Source: Thalassomonas viridans (GTDB taxonomy: Bacteria; Pseudomonadota; Gammaproteobacteria; Enterobacterales; Alteromonadaceae). Taken from it: a stretch of 64,000 nucleotides of DNA. Below the pieces are notes generated by a model. That model ran no database searches. It was not told where the DNA came from and saw nothing but the letters and a program-made list of their open reading frames with translations. Positions within the stretch are counted from its first letter, which is position 1. Each line of letters starts with the position of its first letter. Positions 1-11,641 of the stretch are shown one piece after another. A program made the position numbers and the translations under genes. The DNA lies in contig NZ_CP059733.1 in the NCBI RefSeq assembly GCF_000948985.2, positions 434,001-498,000 of the forward strand. The letters run 5' to 3'.

Positions 1-1388
<1,388 letters not shown>

Positions 1389-1424
1389 TTAGCCCGGCAA
1401 AGCGCACATGATTGAAAACGGGTA

Positions 1425-2441
1425 TTAGTTGGCGATCAGGCGCACCCAGTCGCCTTCGCCCACCTGTAATGCATCGGCCGTAGCCTGGCTGATCACCACC
1501 TGGTCGGCGGTGGCCCGCAACGAAGCAGTCATCTGTACTGCCCTGAACTGCTCAACCTTAGTATTACAGATAATGTAATTGTCCGTGCCGCTGACCTCGC
1601 CGATGATCACCTGGCATTTGCTGCTTTCGCGCACGGATTTGATGGATTCCCGGGTGGCTTCTACCGTAGGGCCGCCGTCGAAGATATCGACATAACCGCG
1701 GCGGGCGAAACCTTCGGCTTCCAGCAGGCGCAGGGCAGGTACGGTTTTGGTGTGTACCTTGTTGATCACCCGCTGGGCTTCTTCGCTGAGCAGGTTGACA
1801 TAAATCGGGTATTTCGGCATTAGCTCGGCGATAAACTCTTTTTTGCCTATGCCGGTCAGGTAATCCGCCGTCGGGAAGTCCAGGGAGAAGAAATGCTCTT
1901 CCAGCCAGTCCCAGAAAGGCGAACGGCCATCGTCATCGGAGACGCCGCGCATTTCGGCGATCACTGTATCGGAAAAACGCTCGGTATGCTCGGCGATAAA
2001 CAGGAAACGGAAACGGGACAGGAAGCGTCCGTTGTTGTTTTTGCGGTAGTCTTCGCCTAAAAATAGCGTACAGATCTCGGAAGCGCCGGTGTAGTCGTTA
2101 CACAGGGCCAGGGTTTCCACCGTGTTGTAAATCCCCAGTTCGCGGGAGCTGTGCACCACCTTGCCCAGGTGATAATGATAGAAGGCGTCATCCAGGCCGA
2201 CAGCCGCTTCGATGCCGCTGGTACCGACGACTCTGCCGGTTTCGGTATCTTCCATCACAAACAGGTACCCTTCATCACCCGGTTGAGTTACTTCTTTGGT
2301 AAAAGATGTTTCGGCACGCGAGATGCGTTTTCTTAATAACTCTTCGTTAACCGGCAGTGATGTAAAACCGTGTCCTGATTCGACAGCTATACGGTGCAGT
2401 GACTCATAATCGCTGTTTTGAATAGGGCGTATAATAATCAT
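1425..2441 (-). CDS. astA: Arginine N-succinyltransferase (AstA)
   Basis: Transfers succinyl from succinyl-CoA to the alpha-amino group of arginine, the committed step of the AST pathway of arginine catabolism. The 338 residues are full length for the family (about 340). The protein starts MIIIRPIQNSDYESLHRIA, the GNAT-like N-terminal strand typical of AstA, and contains the characteristic stretch FLGEDYRKNNNGRFLSRFR around residues 128-146. It lies between astC (66 bp upstream) and astD (63 bp downstream) on the same strand, so co-transcription is likely. No truncation or frameshift is visible. Confidence 0.96.
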   Translation of the reverse strand: MIIIRPIQNSDYESLHRIAVESGHGFTSLPVNEELLRKRISRAETSFTKEVTQPGDEGYLFVMEDTETGRVVGTSGIEAAVGLDDAFYHYHLGKVVHSSRELGIYNTVETLALCNDYTGASEICTLFLGEDYRKNNNGRFLSRFRFLFIAEHTERFSDTVIAEMRGVSDDDGRSPFWDWLEEHFFSLDFPTADYLTGIGKKEFIAELMPKYPIYVNLLSEEAQRVINKVHTKTVPALRLLEAEGFARRGYVDIFDGGPTVEATRESIKSVRESSKCQVIIGEVSGTDNYIICNTKVEQFRAVQMTASLRATADQVVISQATADALQVGEGDWVRLIAN

Positions 2442-2507
2442 AGAATTTTCTCAATCGGTGAAAAGGGCGCTTACCGGCCGTTGCCGGTAAGCGATAAGCA
2501 CGGGCGA

Positions 2508-3725
<1,218 letters not shown>

Positions 3726-3905
3726 TTACTAATCCTCATGTTTACAGAGACTGTTATCTCTTTTGCTATAACAGATAAAAAATAGACGGTTAGTATGTCA
3801 GAATATTGTAATTATGTCTTGTTAAATCTTGCTCTAGCCCTTGATAAACATGGGGTTTGCTGTTTTTATTCAGTTAAGTTGCATAATTATTTTGCCCCGG
3901 TTTGA

Positions 3906-3926
3906 GGCGGAAATATAACTTCCGCC
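3906..3926. other. Perfect inverted repeat between the HDOD gene and astC
   Basis: Seven-base arms GGCGGAA and TTCCGCC enclose a seven-base loop in the 262 bp gap 3726-3987. No T-run follows on either strand, so it is not a convincing intrinsic terminator. It might weakly end HDOD transcripts or act as an operator. The rest of the gap must hold the astC promoter, but no clear -35/-10 pair was found. Confidence 0.35.
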
Positions 3927-3987
3927 CCCGCCTTAACAGCTGCCTAGGATCATGCCGGGACGGGGGCGCTTTCATAATTAATCAAAA

Positions 3988-5133
3988 TTAATTGAAATTT
4001 AATTTTATGTGGTCGATATCGCTTTTTTTCAGCAAACTTATCTCCTGGGGGCTCATGTTCACCGACGTTAACAAGAGTTTGGCTTCATCCTTATCGATCA
4101 GGTCTTCCCTGGCCAGGGAGCGGTAGGCGATATAAGCGCGGGCCTTGGCAACCACTTGCGCTACCGGGGACATTTTCTGCAAATCGTCGCCATAGGCGAG
4201 GTCAAAAACCGGCTCGGTGACTTCCAGGCGGTCAAAACGCATCAGTTCGATCTGCTCGGCGCCGACCTTGCTGCCGTGCTCCGTCATCAGTTGAAGCAGT
4301 AATTCCGGCGATATCTCCGCCTGTACCAGCAAATCATGCAGGCGTTTGTCCCGGTTTTCGTATGCCTGGCGCAATTCGGCGTTGTGCATTTCATTGTGTT
4401 TGCCGAAAAAGCAGGTAACCACAGCAAGATAGCCGATATTCGACAACATGGCGGCGGCAAAAGCACTGTACCAGTCCAGCTTGCCGTGCTCCGCCAGCAC
4501 TTTGGCGGCCAGGGCAACCGACAGGCCGTCATTCCAGAGCTTTCTTTTCATCAGGGGGTAGGGGGCTGTGGTGACCGGCAGCAGGCGTTTGACGATAAAG
4601 GTGGGCACCAGCAGCTTGAGGTTGTCCAGGCCGATATAATTAATGGCCAGGTTGGCATCGCTGACTTTGACATCAGCCCGTTTGCGGTATTGGGGCTTGT
4701 TTACCAGGGTGACGACATCGCTTGCCATCCAGGGCAGCAATTTGATCAGCGGGGTAATACGGTTCATCGAGGCTGCCGGCAGCGACAGGATTTCCAAAAT
4801 GGTGGGGGCGGCGTCTTCCAGGTTAAGAAAATGCCGGTAGAAATGTTCTTTCTGATCGAATTCCGCTGTCACCTGGGTTGTCAGTTTACTGTAAAAGGCC
4901 GACATCACCTGGTCGCGGAAGTGTTTTTCGCCGTGTTCGGCGATAAGCTTTTCCTGTTTGGCCTGTTCTTCGACTTCCAGCAATTCCCGGCGGCTGAAGG
5001 TCTGTTCGCTATGTTGTTTCGGGGTCAAGTCCCCCTGCCCCAGGGCTTTGTTGGCAAATTCTTTACTGATAAATAAGCTTAATGACCTCTGATAGATGTC
5101 GGCCAGGGTTTTGTTATTTTCGAAAATCAACAT
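3988..5133 (-). CDS. HDOD-domain signalling protein
   Basis: The 381-residue protein carries an HDOD domain, a catalytically inactive relative of HD phosphohydrolases found in bacterial signalling proteins. The domain covers about residues 105-300 and includes PTILEILSLPAASM, the central LWNDGLSVALAAKVLAEHG helix and AAMLSNIGYLAVV. The metal-binding HD pair of true phosphohydrolases is not apparent, as expected for HDOD. The N-terminal 100 residues are charged and helical. I place the start at the ATG at 5133 (MLIFENNKTLADIYQR). A longer frame back to a TTG at 5211 adds 26 residues without a ribosome site, although 5133 also lacks a good one. Its position between pabA and astC suggests co-transcription, not a shared pathway. 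Confidence 0.8.
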   Translation of the reverse strand: MLIFENNKTLADIYQRSLSLFISKEFANKALGQGDLTPKQHSEQTFSRRELLEVEEQAKQEKLIAEHGEKHFRDQVMSAFYSKLTTQVTAEFDQKEHFYRHFLNLEDAAPTILEILSLPAASMNRITPLIKLLPWMASDVVTLVNKPQYRKRADVKVSDANLAINYIGLDNLKLLVPTFIVKRLLPVTTAPYPLMKRKLWNDGLSVALAAKVLAEHGKLDWYSAFAAAMLSNIGYLAVVTCFFGKHNEMHNAELRQAYENRDKRLHDLLVQAEISPELLLQLMTEHGSKVGAEQIELMRFDRLEVTEPVFDLAYGDDLQKMSPVAQVVAKARAYIAYRSLAREDLIDKDEAKLLLTSVNMSPQEISLLKKSDIDHIKLNFN

Positions 5134-5227
5134 AGTTAAAGTGCAGTTTGCTATTCCATTAAGGCAAGGTTCTTTATTTCTTGCTGCCAAGGTAACACAA
5201 GTTTTTGTCAAAAAGGAATTGGCCGGC

Positions 5228-5809
5228 TCAATCCTGGTTTAAAAAGTTGTTCAACAGGGCATGGCCCTGCTCGGTTAATACCGACTCGGGATGAAACTGG
5301 ACACTGCTGATGGCCAGGGTTTTATGTTGCAGCGCCATGATTTCGCTTTTGTTGCTTTCGGGGCTGTGGTGCCAGGCACTGACTTCCAGGCATGGCGGCA
5401 AAGTCTGCGGGTTGACGATCAGGGAGTGGTAGCGGGTGACTTCTAAGGGGTTGTTCAAACCTTTAAACAGTCCCCGGTTGTTATGGCTTATTTTACTGGT
5501 TTTGCCATGCATCACCCGGGCTGCTTTTTCCACCTTAGCACCAAAATGCTGGGCAATGCACTGGTGCCCCAGGCAAACCCCCAGCAGAGGGATTTTACCG
5601 CCATAGCGGGCGACGACTTCCAGCGAGATACCGGCATCATCCGGGGTACAGGGGCCCGGAGAGATCACTATATAACGGGGGGCAAGCTCTGCTATCTTGT
5701 TTAGGCCCAGATCATCATTTCGCCTCACCAGCACTTCCTGTCCCAGGGACTGGAAATAATGCACCAGATTGAAGGTAAAGGAATCGTAATTGTCGATCAT
5801 TAACAGCAA
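5228..5809 (-). CDS. pabA: Aminodeoxychorismate / anthranilate synthase glutamine amidotransferase subunit
   Basis: Class I glutamine amidotransferase that supplies ammonia to chorismate-using synthases (PabB for p-aminobenzoate and folate, or TrpE for tryptophan). The 193-residue length is standard. It begins [19 protein letters not shown], has the oxyanion loop [10 protein letters not shown], the nucleophile Cys79 in GVCLGHQ, and the His173/Glu175 pair in FHPES. There is no trp gene nearby, and the conserved neighbourhood pabA-argD/astC is known in other gammaproteobacteria, so pabA is preferred over trpG. Confidence 0.92.
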   Translation of the reverse strand: MLLMIDNYDSFTFNLVHYFQSLGQEVLVRRNDDLGLNKIAELAPRYIVISPGPCTPDDAGISLEVVARYGGKIPLLGVCLGHQCIAQHFGAKVEKAARVMHGKTSKISHNNRGLFKGLNNPLEVTRYHSLIVNPQTLPPCLEVSAWHHSPESNKSEIMALQHKTLAISSVQFHPESVLTEQGHALLNNFLNQD

Positions 5810-5919
5810 GGGAGTAACCTTTTCATAGCCGGATGGTGAAAATAAAACAGGCTATTCTAATCCGGGGCCGGCAAGATTACACGGACTTTATTGGCTTTTG
5901 CATCGGGGAGGGGAAAGGG

Positions 5920-5954
5920 CCCCGGTACCGGCTGGCCGGCACGGGGCGTTTTTT
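5920..5954 (+). terminator. Strong GC hairpin with a T-run on the plus strand, just past the porin gene
   Basis: The stem runs from CCCCGGTACCGGC to GCCGGCACGGGG (5920-5946) and is followed by six T on the plus strand (5949-5954). The hairpin lies 3' of the porin gene (minus strand) and 5' of pabA. On the minus strand only a weak T-tract follows. It therefore probably ends porin transcripts weakly and blocks plus-strand antisense transcripts from the pabA region. Confidence 0.55.
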
Positions 5955-5970
5955 CATTGCTAAGAAGACA

Positions 5971-7173
5971 TCAGAACTTGGCGGTGACCTGCAGCCAGAG
6001 TTTGTCTGTGTCTGTGGCATGGTCGTCAGCGTCATAGCTGGCAAACTTTAACAGCACCTTGTAGTTCTTATCTATGGCATAGGCGGCCACCAGGTCGATC
6101 TCAGAGCCCCAGTCCCGGCTGCCTTTATCGGCAGAAAAATTATGATAGGTGGCGCTTAACTTGATACCCGAAACTTTAGTTTTTGCCGTGAAATAGATAT
6201 CTTCGATACCGTCTCCCGGGGTTGCCAGGAATTTATCGGCGAAACCCTGGAATTTATGCAGGGTGGCCAAGGGGGTGCTAAAGCCGATGCCGTTATCGCT
6301 GCCCAAAAGTTCATAACCGGCCAGCACTTTCACCGGACCTAAGGTGCTGCCCAGCTCCAGGTTGAAATAATCGGCATCGAAATCGTTGGGGTTGTCGTCA
6401 CGGTCGCTTTGCTGGGCATAGCTGGCATTTGCGATCACAGGGCCGAAGTTACCGTTATATTGCAGGCCGTAGGTGGTGGTGGACTTGGCATAGCTGTATT
6501 CATATTCCAGCAGGTAGGCAAAGGCGCTCAGCTTATGATCTTTGTTGATCTTATACACGGCGTTGGCCAGGTGGAATTCACCGTCGTCGTCTGCGGAGGC
6601 GCCGCGCGGACCGAAGATCTTATTGATGTTATAGACATAACTGTAATCCAGGGAGAAGGCGTCGCTGGCCTGGTAGACCAAACGGTAGCCGTCATAGGTC
6701 TGCTCGTTCTGGCGCCAGCCGACACCGCCGACAAAACGCTGGCCGCTGTGTAGGATGCGCTGGCGGCCGGCGGTAAAGGTGGCCTTATCGCCTTTGTATT
6801 GTATATAGGCCTGGTTGACATCTGTACCTTCGGGATCCGCCACTACCGGATATTTAGTTTCGCCGTTACGGGTGCTGTTATAGTTGTTGACCAGTTCGGT
6901 AACATTGTCTACTTCAACCCCGAGTGAAAAGCCGTTATAGGCGCCGGTTTTTGCCGTGATCCGGCTTTTCAGCGTCAGGGCATTGGCATCTTCTTTGATA
7001 CCGTCCTGATCGACATTTTCAAAGCGGGCGCGGAAATTCAGGTTGACCTTACTGTCTCCCAGGGCTTTTTTGACCCCGTCGGCGACTGGCGACTGACCTG
7101 CAAATGCTGCCGGGGCTGCCAAAACAGCTGCTGCAATTAAAGAAGTGGATAACGTATTTACGAGAGATTTCAT
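5971..7173 (-). CDS. Outer-membrane porin, alginate-export-like family
   Basis: Predicted 16-18-strand beta-barrel, 400 residues from the ATG at 7173. That start is chosen because AAAGGAAT lies just upstream and because it yields a clean signal peptide (MKSLVNTLSTSLIAAAVLAA ending in AFA). The mature part shows family features: R.RFE near the N-terminus, KYPVVADPEGTDVNQAYIQY, GRQRILHSGQRFVGGVGWRQ and a C-terminal aromatic (TAKF) for BAM recognition. The family is annotated after alginate export porins, but many members have no known substrate, so I do not assign one. The promoter region contains two perfect FNR-type sites, suggesting induction at low oxygen. Confidence 0.8.
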   Translation of the reverse strand: MKSLVNTLSTSLIAAAVLAAPAAFAGQSPVADGVKKALGDSKVNLNFRARFENVDQDGIKEDANALTLKSRITAKTGAYNGFSLGVEVDNVTELVNNYNSTRNGETKYPVVADPEGTDVNQAYIQYKGDKATFTAGRQRILHSGQRFVGGVGWRQNEQTYDGYRLVYQASDAFSLDYSYVYNINKIFGPRGASADDDGEFHLANAVYKINKDHKLSAFAYLLEYEYSYAKSTTTYGLQYNGNFGPVIANASYAQQSDRDDNPNDFDADYFNLELGSTLGPVKVLAGYELLGSDNGIGFSTPLATLHKFQGFADKFLATPGDGIEDIYFTAKTKVSGIKLSATYHNFSADKGSRDWGSEIDLVAAYAIDKNYKVLLKFASYDADDHATDTDKLWLQVTAKF

Positions 7174-7290
7174 AGTTATTCCTTTGACATTAGTGTTAAG
7201 AATACTTTTGTACATTAGCTTATTTGCGCTATTGACTGCCTAGTGATTGACTGCAGGCTCCAGGGCCCGGTTTTTATTTTTATGGCCGGC

Positions 7291-7296
7291 ATTTTC
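7291..7296 (-). promoter_or_regulatory. Possible -10 element of the porin promoter
   Basis: The hexamer GAAAAT (minus strand) matches TATAAT at four of six positions. It sits where a -10 box should be if the FNR palindrome at 7318-7331 is centred at -41.5 (predicted start near 7283, leader about 110 nt). Spacing is the main argument; the hexamer alone is weak. Confidence 0.35.
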
Positions 7297-7317
7297 TCAC
7301 GGGCAGGGTAAAACAAG

Positions 7318-7331
7318 TTGATTTAAATCAA
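7318..7331. promoter_or_regulatory. FNR-type binding site 1 upstream of the porin gene
   Basis: TTGATTTAAATCAA is a perfect 14 bp palindrome and an exact match to the FNR/EtrA consensus TTGAT-N4-ATCAA. It is about 150 bp upstream of the porin start codon. FNR senses oxygen through a 4Fe-4S cluster and activates from sites near -41.5. The CRP consensus differs (TGTGA-N6-TCACA), so FNR is the better reading. Confidence 0.75.
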
Positions 7332-7366
7332 GCTGTATCCGGCTGTCTGTTATTTGCGGGAAATAC

Positions 7367-7380
7367 TTGATATATATCAA
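7367..7380. promoter_or_regulatory. FNR-type binding site 2 upstream of the porin gene
   Basis: TTGATATATATCAA is a second perfect 14 bp palindrome fitting TTGAT-N4-ATCAA. Its centre is 49 bp from that of site 1, so it would lie near -90 if site 1 is at -41.5. The remainder of the 7174-7579 gap holds nothing else I can name. Confidence 0.72.
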
Positions 7381-7579
7381 AGATTTCAGTGGAGTAGGCC
7401 AGGTTGAGGCCCGGGTGTATGTCTTGCTGGCTGAACAATATAAACATGATAAGTCCTTTTCGCTTTGTTAATCCTTTGCTTTGCGCCAGCCTGTAGCAGC
7501 CGTGCGGCATGTTATTGTTCCGGGGTCTCCGCTGATGGTGGCAATTGCCGCGGCGGCGGTGTTAACGCAAGGTACCCCG

Positions 7580-8467
7580 TCAGTTAAGGTTAAGCTTAGA
7601 CGATGCTCCCTTGTTTGCCAGTAGTGTCAAGTTAACCTTTTGTCTTTTGTTGACCACCTCGCCGACAATGATCAGGGCCGGCCCGGTAAAGGTGCACCAT
7701 AGCGGCTGTTGGCCGATACTGTCAAGCCGGCTGCAACATACCTGTTGCCCGGCGGTGGTGCCCTGGTCGATAACCGCCATGGGCAGGCGGGGATCCATGC
7801 CGTGGCTTATCAGCTGTCCGGCAATTTCCAAAATGCGGTTTAAACCCATATAAAATACCAGGGTGTCCCGGCTGGCAGCCAGGTTTTGCCAGTCCGGCTG
7901 GTCCGCCGGATCTTTAAAGCGGGCAGTGATAAAACGTACCGACTGGCTGCTGTCGCGTTCGGTGAGCTGTATGCCGCTATAGGCGGCACAGCCGCTGGCG
8001 GCGGTGATGCCGGGGACTATGGCGAAGGGAATGCCATGGTTTGCCAGGGCCCGGGTTTCTTCATGTAAACGGCCGAAGATACTGGGGTCTCCCCCTTTTA
8101 GACGTACCACACGTTTGCCCTGGCGGGCATGTGCTATCAGTTGTTGGCAGATTTTTTCCTGGGGCATGCTGTGGTTGCCGGTCCTTTTACCGACAAAAAC
8201 CGTTTCGGTTTCTGCCGGTAGGCTTGCCAGTATTTCCTTGTTGGCCAGCCAGTCATATAAGACGATATCCGCCTGCTGCAGTAAACGGTAGGCCTTGATC
8301 GTCAGCAGTTCAACATCGCCGGTGCCGGCGCCGATAAGGTAGACGCAGCCCCGGCGTTGTTTGAACCTGGTATGATTTGATAAGCCTCCTTTGGTGAGCT
8401 TGTGCTGTAGCTGATTAACCAAGCTGTTTAAACGCAACCAGCCCTGGCTGAAAAAAACTGAATTCAT
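7580..8467 (-). CDS. cobA: Uroporphyrinogen-III C-methyltransferase (SUMT)
   Basis: Methylates uroporphyrinogen III at C2 and C7 using S-adenosylmethionine to make precorrin-2, the precursor of sirohaem. Sirohaem is the cofactor of the nitrite reductase encoded upstream. The 295-residue protein has the SUMT signature VYLIGAGTGDVELLTIKA near residue 43 and the RLKGGDPSIFGR loop. An unusual 40-residue N-terminal extension precedes the domain. Its ATG overlaps the nasA stop codon (ATGA), which implies translational coupling. No CysG-type oxidase/ferrochelatase domain is fused, so the later sirohaem steps must be encoded elsewhere. Confidence 0.93.
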   Translation of the reverse strand: MNSVFFSQGWLRLNSLVNQLQHKLTKGGLSNHTRFKQRRGCVYLIGAGTGDVELLTIKAYRLLQQADIVLYDWLANKEILASLPAETETVFVGKRTGNHSMPQEKICQQLIAHARQGKRVVRLKGGDPSIFGRLHEETRALANHGIPFAIVPGITAASGCAAYSGIQLTERDSSQSVRFITARFKDPADQPDWQNLAASRDTLVFYMGLNRILEIAGQLISHGMDPRLPMAVIDQGTTAGQQVCCSRLDSIGQQPLWCTFTGPALIIVGEVVNKRQKVNLTLLANKGASSKLNLN

Positions 8468-11238
8468 GTAATGACCTCGTTTGGTTCATCCGACGGGATG
8501 AACTCTTGTACTGTTTCCCGCTCCCCGGCTTCATGCTCCCTGAGCAGGCTGCTGAGCTCGGTTTTGCAGGAGCCGCAGTTGGTGCCGCATTTGAGGGTGG
8601 AGCCCAAGGCCTCAACGCTGCTGATGCCGTTGTTGTTAATGGCATCTACTATGTCCTGTTCATAGACACTGAAGCAGGAGCAGACTTTCCGCCCCCGGTT
8701 TTTCGGGGCTTTGGCCAGCAACAGGGCATTGATCTGTTCGCTGCTGGTTTCCTTGCCTGACAGCAATTCGTTGATCCAGCTGTCATTGAGCCTGATGGGT
8801 TTATCGCTGAGAAAAACAAAGGCGTTAAAGCCTTCATCCCCCAGGGCTATAAACTGGCTGCCGTGTTCGCTCTGGTAACTGAGCCAGCTGTTGCTTACCG
8901 CTTCCTCCCCGGGTGCTCCGGCCCGGATGGCCTGGCTGATATCCAGTTTCAGTTGTTCCGCCAAATCCGTGATTTCCTGTTCGAAATAACCGTGATACAC
9001 AGGGCCCCGTACCCCCTGGTGTTTCACCCAGTGGCAGTCTGCGGGTAAGCCGGCGGTAAAGGGCTCCAGCGGTTGCGGGCTGTAGATCAGTGCATATTGC
9101 CGAATCTGGACTTTTTCCAGCCGTACCGGCGCCTGCTTGAATTCAGGCTGGCCGGAAATGGGGTCCACTATGGCGGCGAATAAGCGGTTGATATTGGCGG
9201 AAGAGGCAAACTCCCGGTTCCAGTGGATAGGCACAAAGAGCTGTTTGGCGGCAACGGCATCCGACAGTTTGGCCTGCAGGTAGGCAGTGCCGCTGTTATT
9301 GCTGATCTTAAGGAGGTCGCCTTCGGTGACGTCCAGGGATTTGGCGTCCTGCGGATTCAGGGTCACTTCCGGGGCCTTGGTATGCTCCGTCAGGATGTTG
9401 GCTTTGCCGGTGCGCGTCATGGTATGCCATTGATCCCGCAGGCGGCCGCTGTTTAAGCTGAAAGGATATTCTTCGCTGCAGGCCAGTTCCGGAGCCGCCG
9501 GCACGATTTCGATAAAGTTGGCTTTGCCGTTGCCGGTAAAGAATTTGCCGTCGCTGAGTACCCGGGCACAACCCTGGGGATATTGGGCGTTAACCGGCCA
9601 CTGGACGGGTTTTAACCTGTCGTACTCTTGCGGGGTCAGGCCGGTGAGTCCGGACAGATCCAGCGCCCGCTCGCCGTTATTGTTAAAGGCGGTGAGCCTG
9701 GCATGTTCGTCAAAGATTTCCGCGGGTCCCCGGTAATCAAAGCCCTGCTTAAAGCCCATGGCTTTTGCCATCCGGGTGATGATCTGCCAGTCATCCAGCG
9801 CTTCTCCCGGAGGTTTTAACAGGCCCCGCTGGCGCGAGATCCTGCGCTCCGAGTTGGTGACTGTGCCGTTTTTCTCCGACCAGGCGGTGGCGGGCAGTTT
9901 GATATCGGCAAAGGCCAAAGTATCGTTGCCGGCGACGCAGTCGGAGACCACGACAAAGTCACATGCCGTCAGGGCCTGTTCGACTTTTGCCCGGTCCGGC
10001 AGGCTGACGGCGGGGTTGGTGGCCATGATCCACACGGCTTTTACCTTGCCTTCCGCCATTTTATCGAACAGCTCGGTGGCGCTATATCCCGGGGAGCCGG
10101 CTATGGTGGGGGATTGCCAGAAGGTTTGCACCAGGTCCCTGTGTTTGGCATTGTCGATATCCATATGCGCCGCCAACAAGCTGGATAGGCCGCCCACTTC
10201 CCGTCCCCCCATGGCATTGGGCTGGCCGGTGATGGAAAAAGGCCCGCTGCCGGCTTTGCCGATTTTTCCGCTGGCCAGGTGGCAGTTGATGATGGCATTG
10301 CATTTATCCACCCCTGAGCTGGACTGGTTGATGCCCATGGAATAGAAACTGATCACACGCTTGTTGCCGATAAACGCCCGGTATAAGCGGGTCAGCAAGG
10401 CTTCGCTGATGCCGCAATAGGCTGCCGTGCGCGTGAGTGTCCAGGGTTTGGCCAGCTCCAGGCAGGCGGCAAAGTTATTGGTAAAGTTGTCTACGTATGC
10501 CTGATCCAGTCCCTGGTTATCCGCCAGGAAGCACAATAAGCCGTTAAATAAGGCGGCGTCCGAGCCGGGTTTTATCGGCAGGTGGCAGTCTGCCAGCTCG
10601 GCGCTGGCGGTGCGCCTGGGATCTATGGCAAAAATCTGCAGCCTGGGATTGACGGACTTGGCCTTTTCCATGCGCTGAAACAGCACGGGGTGGGTCCAGG
10701 CGGCATTGGAACCGATGAGCAGGATAAGATCGGTGTTTTCCAGATCCTGATAACTGCAGGGCACGAGATCTTCACCAAAGGCGCGTTTATAACCGGAAAC
10801 CGCAGACGACATGCACAAACGCGAGTTGGTATCTATATTGGCGCTGCCGATATAGCCTTTCATCAGTTTGTTGGCGACATAATAATCTTCCGTTAACAGC
10901 TGGCCCGAGCCGTAGAAGGCCACGGCATCCGGGCCGTGTTTTTTGATGATTTCACTGAACCTGGCAGCTACCGTATCTATGGCCAGATCCCAGCTTGCCC
11001 GTTCACCATGGATCACCGGGTGCAATAACCGTCCCTGATGGTGGTTGGTGGCCAGTAAGTTTGTTCCCTTTACACATAAACGGCCGAAGTTGGCCGGATG
11101 TTCAGGTGTACCGCTCAGTTTCACCGCCTGGCCCTGCTCGACCTTGATATCTACGCCGCAACCAACGCCGCAATAGGGGCAACTGGTTTGTACACACTGA
11201 CTGTCACTGCTTAGTTTATGTTTAATTAACTCACTCAT
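8464..11238 (-). CDS. nasA: Assimilatory nitrate reductase, catalytic subunit
   Basis: Cytoplasmic molybdenum enzyme that reduces nitrate to nitrite for nitrogen assimilation; 924 residues. N-terminal cysteines C20, C23, C27 and C55 (CPYCGVGC and FGRLCVKG) bind a 4Fe-4S cluster. The molybdopterin-dinucleotide domains follow. A C-terminal BFD-like 2Fe-2S domain (about 849-905) has Cys853 and Cys855, then Cys884, Cys888 and Cys891, as in Klebsiella-type NasA, where it accepts electrons. There is no Tat signal, which separates it from periplasmic NapA. It is the third gene of nirB-nirD-nasA-cobA and is overlapped by cobA. Confidence 0.95.
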   Translation of the reverse strand: MSELIKHKLSSDSQCVQTSCPYCGVGCGVDIKVEQGQAVKLSGTPEHPANFGRLCVKGTNLLATNHHQGRLLHPVIHGERASWDLAIDTVAARFSEIIKKHGPDAVAFYGSGQLLTEDYYVANKLMKGYIGSANIDTNSRLCMSSAVSGYKRAFGEDLVPCSYQDLENTDLILLIGSNAAWTHPVLFQRMEKAKSVNPRLQIFAIDPRRTASAELADCHLPIKPGSDAALFNGLLCFLADNQGLDQAYVDNFTNNFAACLELAKPWTLTRTAAYCGISEALLTRLYRAFIGNKRVISFYSMGINQSSSGVDKCNAIINCHLASGKIGKAGSGPFSITGQPNAMGGREVGGLSSLLAAHMDIDNAKHRDLVQTFWQSPTIAGSPGYSATELFDKMAEGKVKAVWIMATNPAVSLPDRAKVEQALTACDFVVVSDCVAGNDTLAFADIKLPATAWSEKNGTVTNSERRISRQRGLLKPPGEALDDWQIITRMAKAMGFKQGFDYRGPAEIFDEHARLTAFNNNGERALDLSGLTGLTPQEYDRLKPVQWPVNAQYPQGCARVLSDGKFFTGNGKANFIEIVPAAPELACSEEYPFSLNSGRLRDQWHTMTRTGKANILTEHTKAPEVTLNPQDAKSLDVTEGDLLKISNNSGTAYLQAKLSDAVAAKQLFVPIHWNREFASSANINRLFAAIVDPISGQPEFKQAPVRLEKVQIRQYALIYSPQPLEPFTAGLPADCHWVKHQGVRGPVYHGYFEQEITDLAEQLKLDISQAIRAGAPGEEAVSNSWLSYQSEHGSQFIALGDEGFNAFVFLSDKPIRLNDSWINELLSGKETSSEQINALLLAKAPKNRGRKVCSCFSVYEQDIVDAINNNGISSVEALGSTLKCGTNCGSCKTELSSLLREHEAGERETVQEFIPSDEPNEVIT

Positions 11239-11295
11239 CTTTAACCTCTACTGCTGTTAATGAAATGCCTTGTGATCAATCCAACTTATTTCCTG

Positions 11296-11631
11296 TTATG
11301 CCAATATCTGTACCTGTTCGTTTTTGATCCTGGTGGGATAATGGGGCACTGTGACGGCGTCGTCGTCCAGGCAGTGCCCGCTGGTTAATGAAAATCTTTG
11401 CTTGTATAAGGGGGAGGCGACAAAGATCTCCCCCTGTTCGTCACCTGTAATACCCCGGGACAGGACATTGGCCTGCCCTATGGGATCCCAGTTGGCGATG
11501 GAATACACCCGGCGGTTGTCGATTAAAAAAATCGCCACCTGCTCGTCCCGGTTCACCAGGGCGCATACCCCGGCGCCGGTGAGCAAATCGTTTTTATGGC
11601 AGACTGTGTGCCAGCTCTTGTTATTAGCCAT
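11296..11631 (-). CDS. nirD: Nitrite reductase (NADH) small subunit
   Basis: Rieske-like small subunit of the assimilatory NADH-nitrite reductase. The 111 residues are typical for NirD. Motifs such as NRDEQVAIFLIDNRRVYSI, WDPIGQANVLSRG and FVASPLYKQRFSL fit the family. As in other NirD proteins the Rieske cysteine/histidine ligands are absent, so it does not bind a cluster. It begins 10 bp after the nirB stop and is certainly in the same transcript. Confidence 0.95.
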   Translation of the reverse strand: MANNKSWHTVCHKNDLLTGAGVCALVNRDEQVAIFLIDNRRVYSIANWDPIGQANVLSRGITGDEQGEIFVASPLYKQRFSLTSGHCLDDDAVTVPHYPTRIKNEQVQILA

Positions 11632-11641
11632 GGTTCTCCTC

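Noticed and set aside
3878..3895. ArgR box candidate upstream of astC
   Set aside because: About 11 of 18 positions match the consensus and the match is mostly the AT-rich centre; too weak to call.
4336..5076. 246-codon frame antisense to the HDOD gene
   Set aside because: The sense frame encodes a recognisable HDOD domain; the antisense product has no motif and no ribosome site was noted.
5228..5809. Naming the amidotransferase trpG
   Set aside because: No trp genes are near and the pabA-argD/astC neighbourhood is the known one.
7328..7510. 60-codon minus-strand frame between cobA and the porin gene
   Set aside because: It spans the second FNR palindrome and ends in the first one, has no family resemblance and sits where the porin promoter must be.
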